From Arthrobacter sp. Leaf137 (GTDB lineage Bacteria; Actinomycetota; Actinomycetes; Actinomycetales; Micrococcaceae): a DNA stretch of 64,000 nt. The stretch spans positions 62,001-126,000 of the forward strand of contig NZ_LMOI01000023.1 of the NCBI RefSeq assembly GCF_001423525.1, read 5' to 3'. Below are positions 8,402 to 18,192 of this stretch, piece after piece (the stretch's first letter is position 1; each line of letters opens with the position of its first letter). The position numbers and the translations under genes are program-made. The notes beneath the pieces are model-generated. The model was not told where the DNA came from. It saw only the letters and a program-made list of their open reading frames with translations, and did no database searches.

Positions 8402-8877
8402 CGCTGTCCAACTGGACTAAGGCAATTTTCCATTGCTGGGCAGTGATGAGATCAGGGCGAGAAGGGAGGAGGATCGTCAGTGCGGCTTGAACCGGTCCTG
8501 ATTTGAAGCTGGGCACTTTTGGGTGCTCAACGAGGTCTACTACTGGCAGATCCGAGCAAGGGGCCTGGAAGCTGGTATTAACGACAGTGCACCGGGCTGC
8601 TTTCTAGCTAAGTCTGACTAAGACGACATCTTTGCCCACAAGATAATGGCAGCGAAACGATAACGCATTAGTGGATGTCCATACACTGGGCTCGCTGCCC
8701 ACCCTGGACATATAGAGGGGCATCGCCCTCACCGCGCAGGTCTGCACCGGTGCCTGTACGGCACCAGTGCAGACCTGGGCATAAGACCTGCTCCGGCTGC
8801 AAGCCCTGACGAGCGCCTCCAACCAGACAACTGGCGTCAGACAGCGCTCTGTGGGCCTTGCGTGCTCCGATCCTGGG
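8402..8877. other. Intergenic stretch with one long hairpin, no gene seen
   Basis: No coding pattern in either strand. The promoter of the DUF1906 operon should lie at its left end. The only structure is the hairpin at 8737-8777. Confidence 0.55.
8737..8777. repeat. Long near-perfect hairpin
   Basis: Arms of 18 bases (8737-8754 and 8760-8777, starting CAGGTCTGCACC and ending GGTGCAGACCTG when read as reverse complement) pair with one mismatch around the 5-base loop TGTAC. There is no T-run on either side. It could be a bidirectional terminator of the DUF2690 gene or a protein-binding site. Confidence 0.7.
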
Positions 8878-9348
8878 TCAGGCTCCCGGATTGGTGTTAA
8901 AGTAGCCGGAAGTCCAGCCATTGATGCGCACCCTGGTGTAGTGCAGGGAACTCATCGGCACCATTTTCGTCCAGGTGCCGTTGTAACCGGCCCATGGAAT
9001 GTTGACCGTGTATAGACGTCCACCAACGGATCCGTCAAAGTTGCGGCTGTACGTATCCTGTCCGCCCTGGCTCCAGGCCGAGAATCCGTACTGGGCGCTC
9101 CTAAGCCAACTTGCCGCGCATGAGGGCGAGTACCTGATTTCGGTCTGACCGGATGGCCACCCGATCGTGTAGGCGTCCGCTGAGCAGCCGGAGGTCTGCG
9201 GGTCAACGTTGTAGCACGAGCTGTAGTAACAGCTGCCGGCCGCCTGGGCAGGGGCTGGCGAAGCCGCCACCAGCCCTACGGACGCAACCATCGCTGCGGA
9301 CAAGGTGGCTGCGGCGTAACCCAGCCGCTTAATTATCTTCCGAGGCAT
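8878..9348 (-). CDS. Secreted DUF2690-domain protein
   Basis: This 156-residue protein has a classical signal peptide (MPRKIIKRLGYAAATLSAAM, cleavage near AQA at 34-36). The mature part follows the DUF2690 pattern: CYYSSCYNVDPQTSGCSADA, then a strand ending LRYSP-like (IRYSPSCAASWLR). Four to six cysteines should form disulfides outside the cell. The family is common in Actinobacteria and its function is not established. It has its own upstream region and is followed by the hairpin at 8.74 kb. Confidence 0.85.
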   Translation of the reverse strand: MPRKIIKRLGYAAATLSAAMVASVGLVAASPAPAQAAGSCYYSSCYNVDPQTSGCSADAYTIGWPSGQTEIRYSPSCAASWLRSAQYGFSAWSQGGQDTYSRNFDGSVGGRLYTVNIPWAGYNGTWTKMVPMSSLHYTRVRINGWTSGYFNTNPGA

Positions 9349-10234
9349 GACAGTAATTTCCTTCTTTCAACCTATGGGTACGAGGATGCGTGGGGCAGCA
9401 AAGGGACAGCCCTTTCAAGGCTTTCGCGCCGATCACACGCCACGGCTTGCGGAACGATACCCACAAGATCCGTTAAATTCCAAACGATATAGTAACCGGC
9501 GCCGCAGCTCCGAAAACACCATAAAATTGACTTGACAAGTACCCGTAGTTTGGCCGTCCTCCCCACGTATATCGCCTGGCCATGTGGCTGTGAAAAGGGC
9601 GGCCGCATTGCCTCAGGGTTGGCGACTTGTGGCGCTAATGCGGTACCCGCTGGGCGTCTCGGAGCTGCGAGCAAAAGGTGTGGCCCAGCTATTGCTCGTC
9701 TTCTTCGTCGGTCCAGCCACGGTTCGCGACTTGGAGTTGCTATCCGTTCGGGTGGTTGAAGGTCCACAGGTGCGGTTGCCCGCGGGATGTCCGGGGACGC
9801 GGCGGGGGATCCGCTAGCGTGAAGTTGCCTAGTGACGGCGCGCTGGCCGTCGATGAGTTTGCCATGACACTCTGGACCGGCCTCAGGAAGGCAACCGGTC
9901 TTTGTCGACACCGCACATCGTGGCGAAAGTGTTAGGAACGTTGGGATCTGCATTTGAGGATGTAAAGCAGCATGTCGCGAAGCCCTATGCGGCCAGCCTT
10001 ATGGAACGCTGGCTATTGGCCTTCGGTCGGATGCGGATTAGATACGAGAAATGTGAACCAGATTGGATAGTCAGCACGTTGCACTCCCAATCCTGGGAGT
10101 GGAAGCGGCAAACTTCGCCGCCGTTCGTCAGGCGGAACTGCTGACGATTGATCAGGTAGCGCGGGGCGTTTTAGATACTAACGTCAAGGGTCGGTAGCTT
10201 CAGAAAGAGGTACCGACTCTTGCCTCAATTTTTT
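9349..10234. other. Non-coding or decayed stretch
   Basis: Open frames here do not look like protein on either strand. A short piece around 10005-10050 (GRMRIRYEK) faintly resembles the end of IS5-type transposases but is too short to call. The promoter of the DUF2690 gene should lie at the left edge. Confidence 0.5.
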
Positions 10235-10693
10235 CTACCAGAGGTGCCAGAGTTTGTGCCACGAAGCAATGGCGGCTGGATCCCTAACTGCGGCAACGAG
10301 TACAAAGAGACCGCCCACCACGACAGCGATATAGGAAGCGTCCTCCACTTTGGACCTCCAGTGCGTCTGAGCATCTGATTCGTGTCTACCCGTGAGAAGC
10401 GGCTCGGATTTTGAGATGGCGGCAAACAGGCCACCCAAGGCCAACAGTCCACACCCCGCAACGTTGATGAGCGGGCGGGCGCCCTCCGGCATCACCCATG
10501 CAAGGAAGGCCCAAGATGCCACAACCGCCAAGAAGCCGATGGTGTAGATTCCCCACATGGGGAACTTCCACCTCTTGTGCAGCCAGAGCGCCGCACGAGT
10601 GATTGGGGTGGGCCGTTCTAAATGGCTGACGTCATTAGAGTCGCCTGGTTCGTCCAACTTGTTGCTGTCATCGACGCCGATTTGATTTGTCAC
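10235..10693 (-). CDS. Small membrane protein, unknown function
   Basis: This 152-residue protein has a charged N-terminus (about 35 residues) and three hydrophobic segments (FPMWGIYTIGFLAVVASWAF, LINVAGCGLLALGGLFAAI, ASYIAVVVGGLFVLVAAV). GGGAGTG precedes the ATG. No family recognised. It stands alone between two stretches without genes. Confidence 0.6.
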   Translation of the reverse strand: MTNQIGVDDSNKLDEPGDSNDVSHLERPTPITRAALWLHKRWKFPMWGIYTIGFLAVVASWAFLAWVMPEGARPLINVAGCGLLALGGLFAAISKSEPLLTGRHESDAQTHWRSKVEDASYIAVVVGGLFVLVAAVRDPAAIASWHKLWHLW

Positions 10694-11874
10694 TGCACTC
10701 CCTTCCTAGAGTCCCAAGAATCGAAACCTGATCTCAAAATGAGAGAGCTCTATAGTTCCCCCGCCTCTCAAAATAGCGGGAAGTTTCAACTACGTCCGGG
10801 ATGGGGAGTGCACCCCTGCGCTCGGCGCGTTCTTCCATGGCACCCGCGATAGCCGGGATCAGCGCGGACTCAAAAAGCATAGAAGACAACACTGACAGTC
10901 GCAGTTCATAGGTCAGTCAGTCCAGTATGAGCTGGTTCCAGGCGCGGTCCTTGGCCGCCGTTCCTACTGAGGTTCTCCTTATCGGCCTCTGCTGAGATGA
11001 TCCGCCGGGCGTTCTGCGCACTTTGCAGCAGGTTCCCGACATAGCTGTTGTCGTGAAAATGCCTTGGGTATTCGGCTTTGAACCTTCACGGAAGGCCTCA
11101 GCGGACGCAACCCGCTCCGTTGGCTCTTTCGACAGTGCACTGCCCAGGGCCGACAGCCCCTCTAAGTACAAGCTTTGTTCCGGTCGCACTCACCCGGGGA
11201 CTGCCCTTGTTACTCCGGCCGACCAACCTCGTCCTGATGTACGCTCCGCCGTTCCGTGGCTCCGGGAACGTCTTGTTGCGGTACCGCCCGGCAACTTGAC
11301 TACCCCTCCCCCAACCGGGACAGGCAGTCCCGCCCGGCCGCGGAATACCAACGTCAGCCCATCGGATCGAGACTAACCAGGCACTCTCTGCCGTGAAAGC
11401 AGGATGACACGACCCTCACCGACTACCTGACTGACGACACCTGCCTGGCGTCGAGGATATTGTCCGCCGCTGCCGGGCCTGTCGTCGGGAGAAGGTTTTT
11501 CCGAGATTACTCCCTTGGCGGCCTATGCAGCCCCGACCCTTCGATTACCCGCTCTTCTACATCATCAGAGGAACCGTCATTTTTATCTGATGGCGTATGC
11601 CGTGGAGTACGAGACCGATCACACGGTCGGACGCTTTGTGCTCGACAAGGTCACCTTGCATGAAGCGCTGTCCAAGGCACGCTGCGCGGTGGCACGGCTC
11701 CGTTGCGTTCAAGCTGTCCTATCGAGCGCAAGTGACCTTCGTGTTCTGACCACATGTCCGCACCACCGCTGTTGCCGGCGCCGCTAGGTCCAAAGGACGA
11801 TTCCGCACACTCATCCATAGCTGGCCGATTTGGTTGCCCAGGAACCATAAATGTCAGGCCAAAGCGGCTGACGG
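10694..11874. other. Stretch without a recognisable intact gene
   Basis: On the minus strand at about 11190-10920 two neighbouring frames have protein-like composition (SLYLEGLSALGSALSKE, then NLLQSAQNARRIISAEADKE in the next frame), as expected of a frameshifted remnant, but I cannot name the family. A short plus-strand frame at 11590 (MAYAVEYETDHTVGRF) also looks protein-like and soon degenerates. A faint res-like half-site (TCGAAACCT) lies near 10720. Confidence 0.4.
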
Positions 11875-12964
11875 TTACTCGCCGTAGGGTGCTTCTTCGC
11901 TGGCATGTTGATCAAGGACAGCCGTGATCGCTTCCGGTGAGGGGAGCGCTTCTCGTTCCTCCGGTGGCAGGGTGTCATAGGTATATGAAGTAACCGCAAT
12001 GGGCTGTGAGGATCCGTCTAGCGCGTAGCGGACCGTGGGCTCGTGTTTGGATCCGCAGACCAGGATGCCTACGGTGGGCGCCATCCCGGGGAACCTCACG
12101 AGGTCGTTGACGGCGGATACGTAGAAGTTGAGTTGACCCAAATGTTCCGGTTTGGATTTGCCTGCTTTCAGTTCAACGACGACGAACCTGTTGCTGGGTA
12201 CGTGCACCAGGAGGAGGTCGATGTAGAACCCTTCGCCTACATCAAGGTGGTACTGCCGCCGATAGAACGCAATGCCCTTACCGAACTCTGCCAGTGTTTG
12301 CGACGCGCAGCGTCATGGCTTCCTCAATGGCGAGTTCCTCGGCTTCTTCTGTGAGCCCTAAGAAGTCAAGCACCAGTGGGTCCTTGGCCACTTCCCGCGC
12401 CAGGGCGGTTCCCTCCCCTGGCAGTCTCGCTTCGAGGTTGTTCAGTGCTGCACCTGTGCGGTGGAGTTTGGTAAGAATTTGGTGTTCCAGGACGGCACCG
12501 ACCAGCCGTGCTCTACGGCTTTGGAGGCATAGCACCGCCGAAGTTTGTCCTCTGTGAGCTTGTTCAGGAGTGCCACGTTGTGGCTCCAGCTCAATTGTCC
12601 AGACGGCGTCTGGACAATTGGTTCAGGGCCGTCCCAGGCTGCGGCGTAGGCGCGCATGTTGTAAACGTTGGTGCGGGAAAAATCCCTTCATGTGGGGAAA
12701 CTCGGCCCTCAGGTCGCGCGCGAGCCGTTCGAGGACCTTACTCCCCCACGGCTCGTTCTGCTGTCTGTCTAGAATTGTGCGCCCGATGTCCCAGTAGAGC
12801 TCAATCATGGCTGCGTTAACCACGCGGTGAGCTCGGTGCTGAGCCTCCCGTACGAGGCCTTTCAGGGCAGCCAATGCGGCCGCGTCGCCAGAAACGACCA
12901 CGTCGCCCAAAGGTACCGAAGTGCTGGTCGTTTGGTCCACATCATTGTGATCGGGACAGCTCAA
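11875..12964 (-). pseudogene. Broken YhcG/DUF1016-type PD-(D/E)XK nuclease
   Basis: Four consecutive minus-strand pieces in different frames make up one YhcG-family protein. 12964-12623 holds the N-terminal DUF1016 domain (AMIELYWDIGRTI, ERLARDLRAEFP). 12657-12442 continues with MRAYAAAWDGPEP. 12535-12278 follows with LVGAVLEHQILTKL. 12207-11875 holds the nuclease core (FVVVELKAGKSKPEHLGQLN, with the E-x-K pair). At least three frameshifts separate them. Intact members are nucleases associated with defence or mobile DNA. This copy cannot make a full protein unless the frameshifts are sequencing errors. Confidence 0.85.
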
Positions 12965-13358
12965 CCTCCCTTAAGAGCCAGGTACCGCAGACGAGAACCG
13001 CAGCTTGTCCTTGACAAAACCTATTGAGAATCCTCCGGGCTTTCCCGCACACGTGACGCTCCTATAGCTGTCAAACCTTAGATACGAGTTCGGTTCCGTA
13101 ACCGTGAGCAGCGTTGTTTCCGCTGTCCACAACCAGGGACAATTCCTATGGGTTATCCACCGCTTCCGCTGCCGATGGGAGCTACCCAAAGGCTCCCAAT
13201 TAAAACAGCCGTGGATAACCCGAATTGATCCCAGATGTGAACAGCTAGAGGCAGCCTGGGCAACCGACCGGCATCGCTCCTCAGTAGGCACCGTGCGAAG
13301 GCAGACCACCGCGCAATGGCCGGCCACCTAGAGTGGCCTTAGACAGAAACGGAGACCC
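12965..13358. other. Intergenic stretch with nested inverted repeats
   Basis: No gene. Its main content is the nested inverted repeat at 13150-13221. The promoter of the LRR-like gene should lie at the right end. Confidence 0.5.
13150..13221. repeat. Nested inverted repeat with DnaA-box-like arms
   Basis: GGGTTATCCAC (13150-13160) and GTGGATAACCC (13211-13221) are perfect 11-base arms containing TTATCCAC, one base short of a DnaA box. Inside lies a second pair, TGGGAGC/GCTCCCA, around 9 bases. TGTCCACA lies just upstream near 13123. This could be a DnaA-binding control site, a decayed plasmid origin or chance. Confidence 0.5.
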
Positions 13359-14291
13359 ATGTCGATCCTGCCGCAAAACACTGTTCCTTACGACGGGTAT
13401 TCGCTGGCAGAATCGCCCGAAGGCCTCAGCCTTTTTGTCAACGGGCAGTGGAACACGGAGATGGAATCACTGGTCCAAAGCGGCCGCGTCCATGAGCTGG
13501 TGCTGATTGGCGCCCGTGGCTTTGCCGAACCTAACCTGGAGTTCCTGCAGCCCTGGCCCCTGTCGCGTTTGCTAGTGACTGCCCGATGGATAACAGACCT
13601 CGCACCGATTAACCGCATCGCGGAGTACCTAACAAGCTTGAGCTTGCCGGCTACTCATCCCTCCGCTGTTGGTACCTTTGATGTCAGCATCTTCCCGCAC
13701 CTGTCGTCGCTTTCAATTTCTTGGGACTTCATCAGGGACCAGCAAGCGGTTTTGGCATCACTTACCGACCTCTATCTCGAGAGCTATAGTCCGGTTGACC
13801 TGGCACCGTTGGCGGCCGCGAAGTCGTTGAATAGGCTTCGCATGAAGCAGTACCCCCAACTGCGGTCTTTAGAGGGTCTGGGATCCTTCGAAAAACTCAA
13901 AACTCTCGGGATTTTCCTAGCGCCCAAGCTTGCAGATGTCTCTGCCCTTCGGACCGCGCCGACGGCGCAATCAATTCGCGAGCTGCACTTCGATACCTGC
14001 AAGAAGATTCCCGCACTAGATGACGTAGTCAGCGCCAAAAATGTCCAGGTCCTTAACATCGCCAATAGCGGCGACTTTCCTTCACTTGCACCGCTAACCG
14101 GGATGCCTGAACTGCGGGAGCTGCATCTTTCCGAGTCGACCCGGATCGTTGACGGTGACCTCAGGCCGCTCCTCACACTTCCTAAGCTTCAAAAGCTGAG
14201 CATCGCCAACAGGCGTCACTATTCTCCGCAAGTAGGTGAGATCAAGAGACAACTCGGTATCGAACACTCTTCACGTTCGGCGAAGCCCTAG
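13359..14291 (+). CDS. Leucine-rich-repeat-like protein
   Basis: This 310-residue cytoplasmic protein has no signal or membrane segment. From about residue 85 it shows irregular repeats of about 22-25 residues with leucines at LRR spacing (LSSLSISWD, LTDLYLES, LNRLRMKQYPQLRSL, LKTLGIF, VQVLNIANSGDFPSLAPL, LRELHLSEST, LQKLSIANRR). Similar actinobacterial proteins act as binding or immunity proteins, but no partner toxin is adjacent. ATG at 13359 follows ACGGAGA. Function unknown. Confidence 0.75.
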   Translation: MSILPQNTVPYDGYSLAESPEGLSLFVNGQWNTEMESLVQSGRVHELVLIGARGFAEPNLEFLQPWPLSRLLVTARWITDLAPINRIAEYLTSLSLPATHPSAVGTFDVSIFPHLSSLSISWDFIRDQQAVLASLTDLYLESYSPVDLAPLAAAKSLNRLRMKQYPQLRSLEGLGSFEKLKTLGIFLAPKLADVSALRTAPTAQSIRELHFDTCKKIPALDDVVSAKNVQVLNIANSGDFPSLAPLTGMPELRELHLSESTRIVDGDLRPLLTLPKLQKLSIANRRHYSPQVGEIKRQLGIEHSSRSAKP

Positions 14292-14546
14292 CCTGCCACA
14301 GGTACCTGATGTTCTAGCCATTGCCGCGCTGACGTCCAGTACGTCTGCAAGAAATGGAGCTGCCCTGCGCGCTGACGTCGGAGTCCTGTCCACAATGCTC
14401 TGAGCGCTGCGACGAACCGGCAGGGCCCAGCAGCCGGCCGCGGAAGAGTGGCGCTCCCACTAGTGCGAGCCCGGCGAGGAATCACCGCGCAGGAGTGGTG
14501 CCCCCGCTTTAGGCTTAGGACCGGCAGTGAAAGGAGGACCGGAAGG

Positions 14547-15216
14547 GTGACTACTGGTGGCCGGCGTACGGCGCCCGATCCTGAATTCGTCCTGCTGTAC
14601 CGGCAGGGCACGCCGACGTCGAAGATCGCCACCGACGCCGGAGTCGCAGCAACGACGGTCCGGTACACCTGCAGATCGCCGCGCAACAGGATCCGGGGCT
14701 CCGGGACGAACACCAGGCAGCCCTAGCCTCGCCGCGACGGCGGACAGTGTCGGCCGGCCGACGGAACCTCTCCGATGTCCTGGCCTTCTACAAGAAGCAC
14801 GGGCGGTTGCCAGGCACCCACGAGAAGACGCCGCGGAAGCGGGCGCTCGGGATGTGGCTGCTGCGCCGCAGGCAGGAAGCAGCCGCCGGAACCCTTTCCC
14901 CCATGTACAAAGAAGCTCTGGCGGTCATTCCCGAATGGGATACTCCGTCGACCCGTAAAGCGGTGGACCAGGCGCGGTGGCAGCAACGCCTGCGCCGGAT
15001 CCGGAAAATCAGGTCCGCCGGCGGGGACTGGCCGCGGCACCAGAAGACCGACGACAGGGACGAACGCACCCTCGGGGTGTGGCTGCATACCAGCGGATCA
15101 ACTACCGTGCCGGCAAGATGGACCCGGTCAAAGCAAAACAACTCAACACACACCTACCCGGTTGGCGAGAAGGCCGCACGCGCAGCAACCAAAGAAAAAC
15201 AACCGCTCCCACGTAG
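14547..15216 (+). pseudogene. Helicase-associated-domain protein broken by two single-base deletions
   Basis: AAGGAGG (14531-14537) precedes a GTG at 14547. The protein starts with a HTH-like segment (FVLLYRQGTPTSKIATDAGV), then shifts frame near 14668 (CGGTACACCTG where one C more restores VRYHLQ). The second frame holds a helicase-associated repeat (LSDVLAFYKKHGRLP, ALGMWLLRRRQ, EALAVIPEW). A second lost base near 15093 is needed to reach QRINYRAGKMDP and the stop at 15216. These domains usually sit in multiples on actinobacterial helicases or stand-alone proteins. Either both indels are real decay or both are sequence errors. Confidence 0.75.
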
Positions 15217-15394
15217 CCACCCGGTCCCGCAAATGCCCCGCCCAGACCCGAGGGCGCACCGGCGACGCCAAGGCAGACGTACCCGGCCGGGCCCTCCGAG
15301 ACAACCAACGCCCCTTTGGTGCCGCCACTTCCAGCCGTGGCCCTGGATTCTGTGGGATGCTCGAATACGTAAGCAGCAGGATGTTTACACCCAT

Positions 15395-15425
15395 GAGGGT
15401 CCGCGTTCGCAGAACGCGGACCCTC
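15395..15425. terminator. Strong hairpin, probable terminator
   Basis: GAGGGTCCGCGTT and AACGCGGACCCTC are perfect 13-base arms around CGCAG. No long T-run follows, so it may be a bidirectional or intrinsic-weak terminator of the helicase-associated gene remnant. Confidence 0.55.
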
Positions 15426-15539
15426 TACTGCTACGTGCAGCAGTTCACCGATCAGGCCTGTGGAGTTTGCCGCTAAAAGGCGGCGTTTTGTGATCGCTCT
15501 TTGTCGCACCACTGTGCCAGCTGCCTTGAATCTGTAAGG

Positions 15540-15566
15540 ATTCGAGGCACCGAGGTTATGAGACTC
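15540..15566. repeat. res-like site F
   Basis: This 27-base stretch contains GGTTATGAGAC, the exact reverse complement of the left half of the site at 23358. It matches the site at 20807-20832 at about 20 of 26 positions. It lies between the helicase-associated remnant and the next gene group. Confidence 0.5.
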
Positions 15567-15652
15567 ATCGAGTCCGACTTGGAAGTCGGTTCAGGTGTCC
15601 GTAAGGGGATCGGGCTTTGGTAAAGGCCGTGGCCGAGCTGCTGAGACGGGTC

Positions 15653-15985
15653 CTACTCCGATTCAAAGAAGACGGTTTCGGTGGTCGTTTCGACGATGGC
15701 AGGCCTTCCGTAGATCAGCGCATAGCGTGAGTAGGGCTCTAGCCGACCATCTTTGGACGTATGGTGATCCTCCCAGCGAAGAAAAACCTCGAAGGAATTT
15801 CCTTCTGCCTGACTTGTTGCCCATGCAATGACCTCAGTGACCTGTCCGGCGTCGGTGACTTCCCATTCATCGACGAGCCACGCGAAATCCACGGACGGCG
15901 GTGGAAACCAAAGGCGCACTCTATAAACCGGAGCTGAATCACTGCATCCAACGGAATCATCCGGATTGGCTCGCACACTACGCAT
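15653..15985 (-). CDS. Hypothetical cytoplasmic protein
   Basis: This 110-residue acidic protein has no membrane segment and I do not recognise it. Aromatic and charged residues alternate as in a small alpha/beta protein (LRWEDHHTSKDGRLEPYSRYALIYGRP). The ATG is at 15985. It is the last of three minus-strand small genes (17128 to 15653), separated by gaps of 150-200 bases, so each may have its own promoter. Confidence 0.55.
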   Translation of the reverse strand: MRSVRANPDDSVGCSDSAPVYRVRLWFPPPSVDFAWLVDEWEVTDAGQVTEVIAWATSQAEGNSFEVFLRWEDHHTSKDGRLEPYSRYALIYGRPAIVETTTETVFFESE

Positions 15986-16186
15986 AGGGCGAGCCTACGC
16001 CGCGAGGAAGCTGAGACAACTCCGGCTACCCATGTAGCAGTGGTGCCCCACCGCCCGGTAAAGGATCGCTCATAGAACCTAATGCGGACACCCTCGTCTA
16101 AGCTCGGGGTCCTGCAGAAGAGTGCCTCACTTACTCGTTGTGTCGGCACCATGATCACGTCACGGGGTTGGAGCCATTCTTCTACG

Positions 16187-16444
16187 TTAGCGGGACCTCC
16201 TACGCTGCGCATTGCGACGGATGATGTAGACAGTGAAGAGCACGAGGGGCAACACGGCAAGCGCGACTGCGCGCCACCCGAAATCATGCGCGTTGGTAAC
16301 GTCACCCCTGCTCTCAATTTCCTGGAACAGAATTAAAGTCAATCCTGCCGTTAGTAGCGCCAACACTCCGCTGGCGATCGAGCCGTAAAGAAGTATCTTC
16401 AGCCAGTTGCGCTGTTGGCTCATACTGCGATGAATCGTATTCAT
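16187..16444 (-). CDS. Small two-TM membrane protein
   Basis: This protein of 85 residues (or 78 if the MSQQRN start at 16423 is used) has two hydrophobic segments (ILLYGSIASGVLALLTAGLTL and AVALAVLPLVLFTVYII) and a basic C-terminal tail (RRNAQRRRSR), so both ends should face the cytoplasm. Function unknown. Confidence 0.6.
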   Translation of the reverse strand: MNTIHRSMSQQRNWLKILLYGSIASGVLALLTAGLTLILFQEIESRGDVTNAHDFGWRAVALAVLPLVLFTVYIIRRNAQRRRSR

Positions 16445-16594
16445 TTCGAATCAAACTCCTCTCGACATCATGCAGATGACCCTACCTCTGCTGCTAGTCA
16501 GACGATCCTGTCCGCTGAGGGATCCTCAACCGTGCGACGTGGATGCTGCGGTCATTTGACGTCTGGCCCTGGCGTGGAGGCACGCATCCGCAGA

Positions 16595-17128
16595 TTAGGT
16601 CGCGGGTTTTGCGTCCGTCTGAGCCAGACGTTGTTCGTAGATGGCATTCCGCTCGGAGTGGCTTAGGCCAATCTGGAGCGCGGCAGGCCTTGCGACATGT
16701 ACGTAGAGCTCGATCCGTGTGACTCCAGCAAGCCAGGTAGCGGCACGGTTGTCCCGCTGATCCGATTTCTCATCTTGTGGCTGCCCGTACGCGTCGATAA
16801 GGCTCGACCTCAAGCCTTCGTATGCGCCAGCTACATCACCAAAAACATCCAAATCCTGTATGTGAGGGAAGAAGTTCAAACTGAATAAACAACCGTGCAG
16901 GGCGGTCCACGAGGCGCTCTCGATCGTAATGTTAGTGGACGAAAAGCTTCCTCTGGTCATGCCAAACGCATCCTCGCCCCCGCGTTCGTCTGAGGGTAGT
17001 AGCCCACACTTCAATTCCTGGAAGTACCGCGCATACTGGGTCGGGTCCGAAGGCCAAGCCTTCTCAGTGACACCGCAGACGAAGTTAACGACAGCACTCA
17101 GATACGAATTGTGGGGCTCAACGTCCAT
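16595..17128 (-). CDS. Hypothetical cytoplasmic protein
   Basis: This 177-residue protein has mixed alpha/beta character and no signal peptide or membrane segment. The pattern LFSLNFFPHIQDLDVFGD followed by LRSSLIDAYGQPQDEK recalls small actinobacterial proteins annotated as possible immunity proteins, but I cannot confirm a family. Its neighbours are equally uncharacterised. Confidence 0.6.
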   Translation of the reverse strand: MDVEPHNSYLSAVVNFVCGVTEKAWPSDPTQYARYFQELKCGLLPSDERGGEDAFGMTRGSFSSTNITIESASWTALHGCLFSLNFFPHIQDLDVFGDVAGAYEGLRSSLIDAYGQPQDEKSDQRDNRAATWLAGVTRIELYVHVARPAALQIGLSHSERNAIYEQRLAQTDAKPAT

Positions 17129-17236
17129 AAACGCAGCCTAGTCGCCGACTGCCGACAGCCAGCGTGACGCCCGGTGAACAATCCCTCTAACGTGGCCGAG
17201 AACTTTACCAATCAATGCAGCCCTTAGGCTGATGTC

Positions 17237-17431
17237 ATGAATAACACCATGAGAGCAACGCTCATTTGGTCGCTGGGGGCAGTTATTTTCTCTCTCGTCG
17301 GCGTATATATCGCGTTGAACGCCAACGGCATTTGGTACAGCATCGTCTCGGCGATCATACTTTTGCTCGCCGGCGTCACCTTCGCCGCCCGGGCCATTCT
17401 TTCGCTTCGTGCCTCAGATCCCACCATCTAG
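17237..17431 (+). CDS. Small two-TM membrane protein
   Basis: This 64-residue protein consists almost entirely of two hydrophobic helices (LIWSLGAVIFSLVGVYIAL and IVSAIILLLAGVTFAARAIL) joined by a short loop. ATG at 17237. It is divergent from the 177-residue gene. No family recognised. Confidence 0.55.
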   Translation: MNNTMRATLIWSLGAVIFSLVGVYIALNANGIWYSIVSAIILLLAGVTFAARAILSLRASDPTI

Positions 17432-17653
17432 ATGAGCACCAGAACCCCTGCGTGGTTGCATTCACGGTCCTGCTGAACGAAAACCTTGGGTAGGCGCCTC
17501 AGTATCGCAGGCGGAAACTGACAGCAAGAGGCGTCGCGTAGAGGGATCGGCTTCCGGACGCCCCGCAGAAGGGTGTCATTCCGGGTGCTGCTTACCGACC
17601 AATAGGCTCGTCAAAGCAGTGGTTGAGCAGGATCGGCAGAGTAGCCTCTGCCC

Positions 17654-18079
17654 ATGGGGATCTCATTTCGGCTTCTTGTTTTTGGCCTGTTAGCGTTACT
17701 AGCAGGTTGTTCAGCCGTACCTGCCTCAATCGCCGAAGCTGAACGCGAGGGCGGGCTCCCAGCGGAAGCAATCACCGCCAAGCCCAGTTCCTCCGCTCGA
17801 GTGCCGTCGTTTCCTTTTGCTGCAGCAGGCTGGCTCGACGCCGGCGCAAGATTCGCTGTCGTAGTGAGCGGCAGTTCGAGTTGTCCCGATTTCCCCGCCT
17901 CAATCGAGGTCGTCAATTCTCAACATCTAAAACTGAGCCTTGATAGCCGCGGTGGGCCAAACTGTACAGCCGATATGGCTCCACGCACCTACATAATCAG
18001 GACTCCCAGTGCTGTAGATGTCTCACGCGAGGTCACCCTCGAATATGGCGAAACGACAGTCGTTCTGCCAGCCCTGTAA
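17654..18079 (+). CDS. Small lipoprotein
   Basis: This 141-residue protein has a short lipoprotein signal with the lipobox LLAGC (Cys19). The mature domain looks like a single beta-rich domain (FAVVVSGSSSCPDFPASIEV, LKLSLDS, TYIIRTP, VTLEYGETTVVLP) with two Cys that may pair. Such small actinobacterial lipoproteins have no assigned role. Confidence 0.7.
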   Translation: MGISFRLLVFGLLALLAGCSAVPASIAEAEREGGLPAEAITAKPSSSARVPSFPFAAAGWLDAGARFAVVVSGSSSCPDFPASIEVVNSQHLKLSLDSRGGPNCTADMAPRTYIIRTPSAVDVSREVTLEYGETTVVLPAL

Positions 18080-18192
18080 CTCGTTAGGGCGGGCGGGGTC
18101 GCATTCACCTTGCCCCGTTGAAGGATGGCCAAACGGGCGCCGGTGACGGGGTTTGTCCGCCTTGGCCCCAGGGATGCGCACCTGGCCAAAAA

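Larger units (their letters stand above)
15217..15652. other. Intergenic stretch with terminator-like hairpin and res-like site
   Basis: No gene seen. It contains the hairpin at 15395-15425 and the res-like site at 15540-15566. Confidence 0.5.

Noticed and set aside
8604..8921. 105-codon minus-strand frame over the hairpin
   Set aside because: It overlaps the DUF2690 gene in another frame and crosses the long hairpin; no protein-like pattern.
9372..9953. 193-codon minus-strand frame
   Set aside because: Composition is Arg/Pro-rich with no fold-like pattern and other frames are equally open; typical of non-coding high-GC DNA.
9902..10144. Possible IS5-type transposase end (GRMRIRYEK)
   Set aside because: The match covers fewer than ten residues and the flanks do not continue the family pattern.
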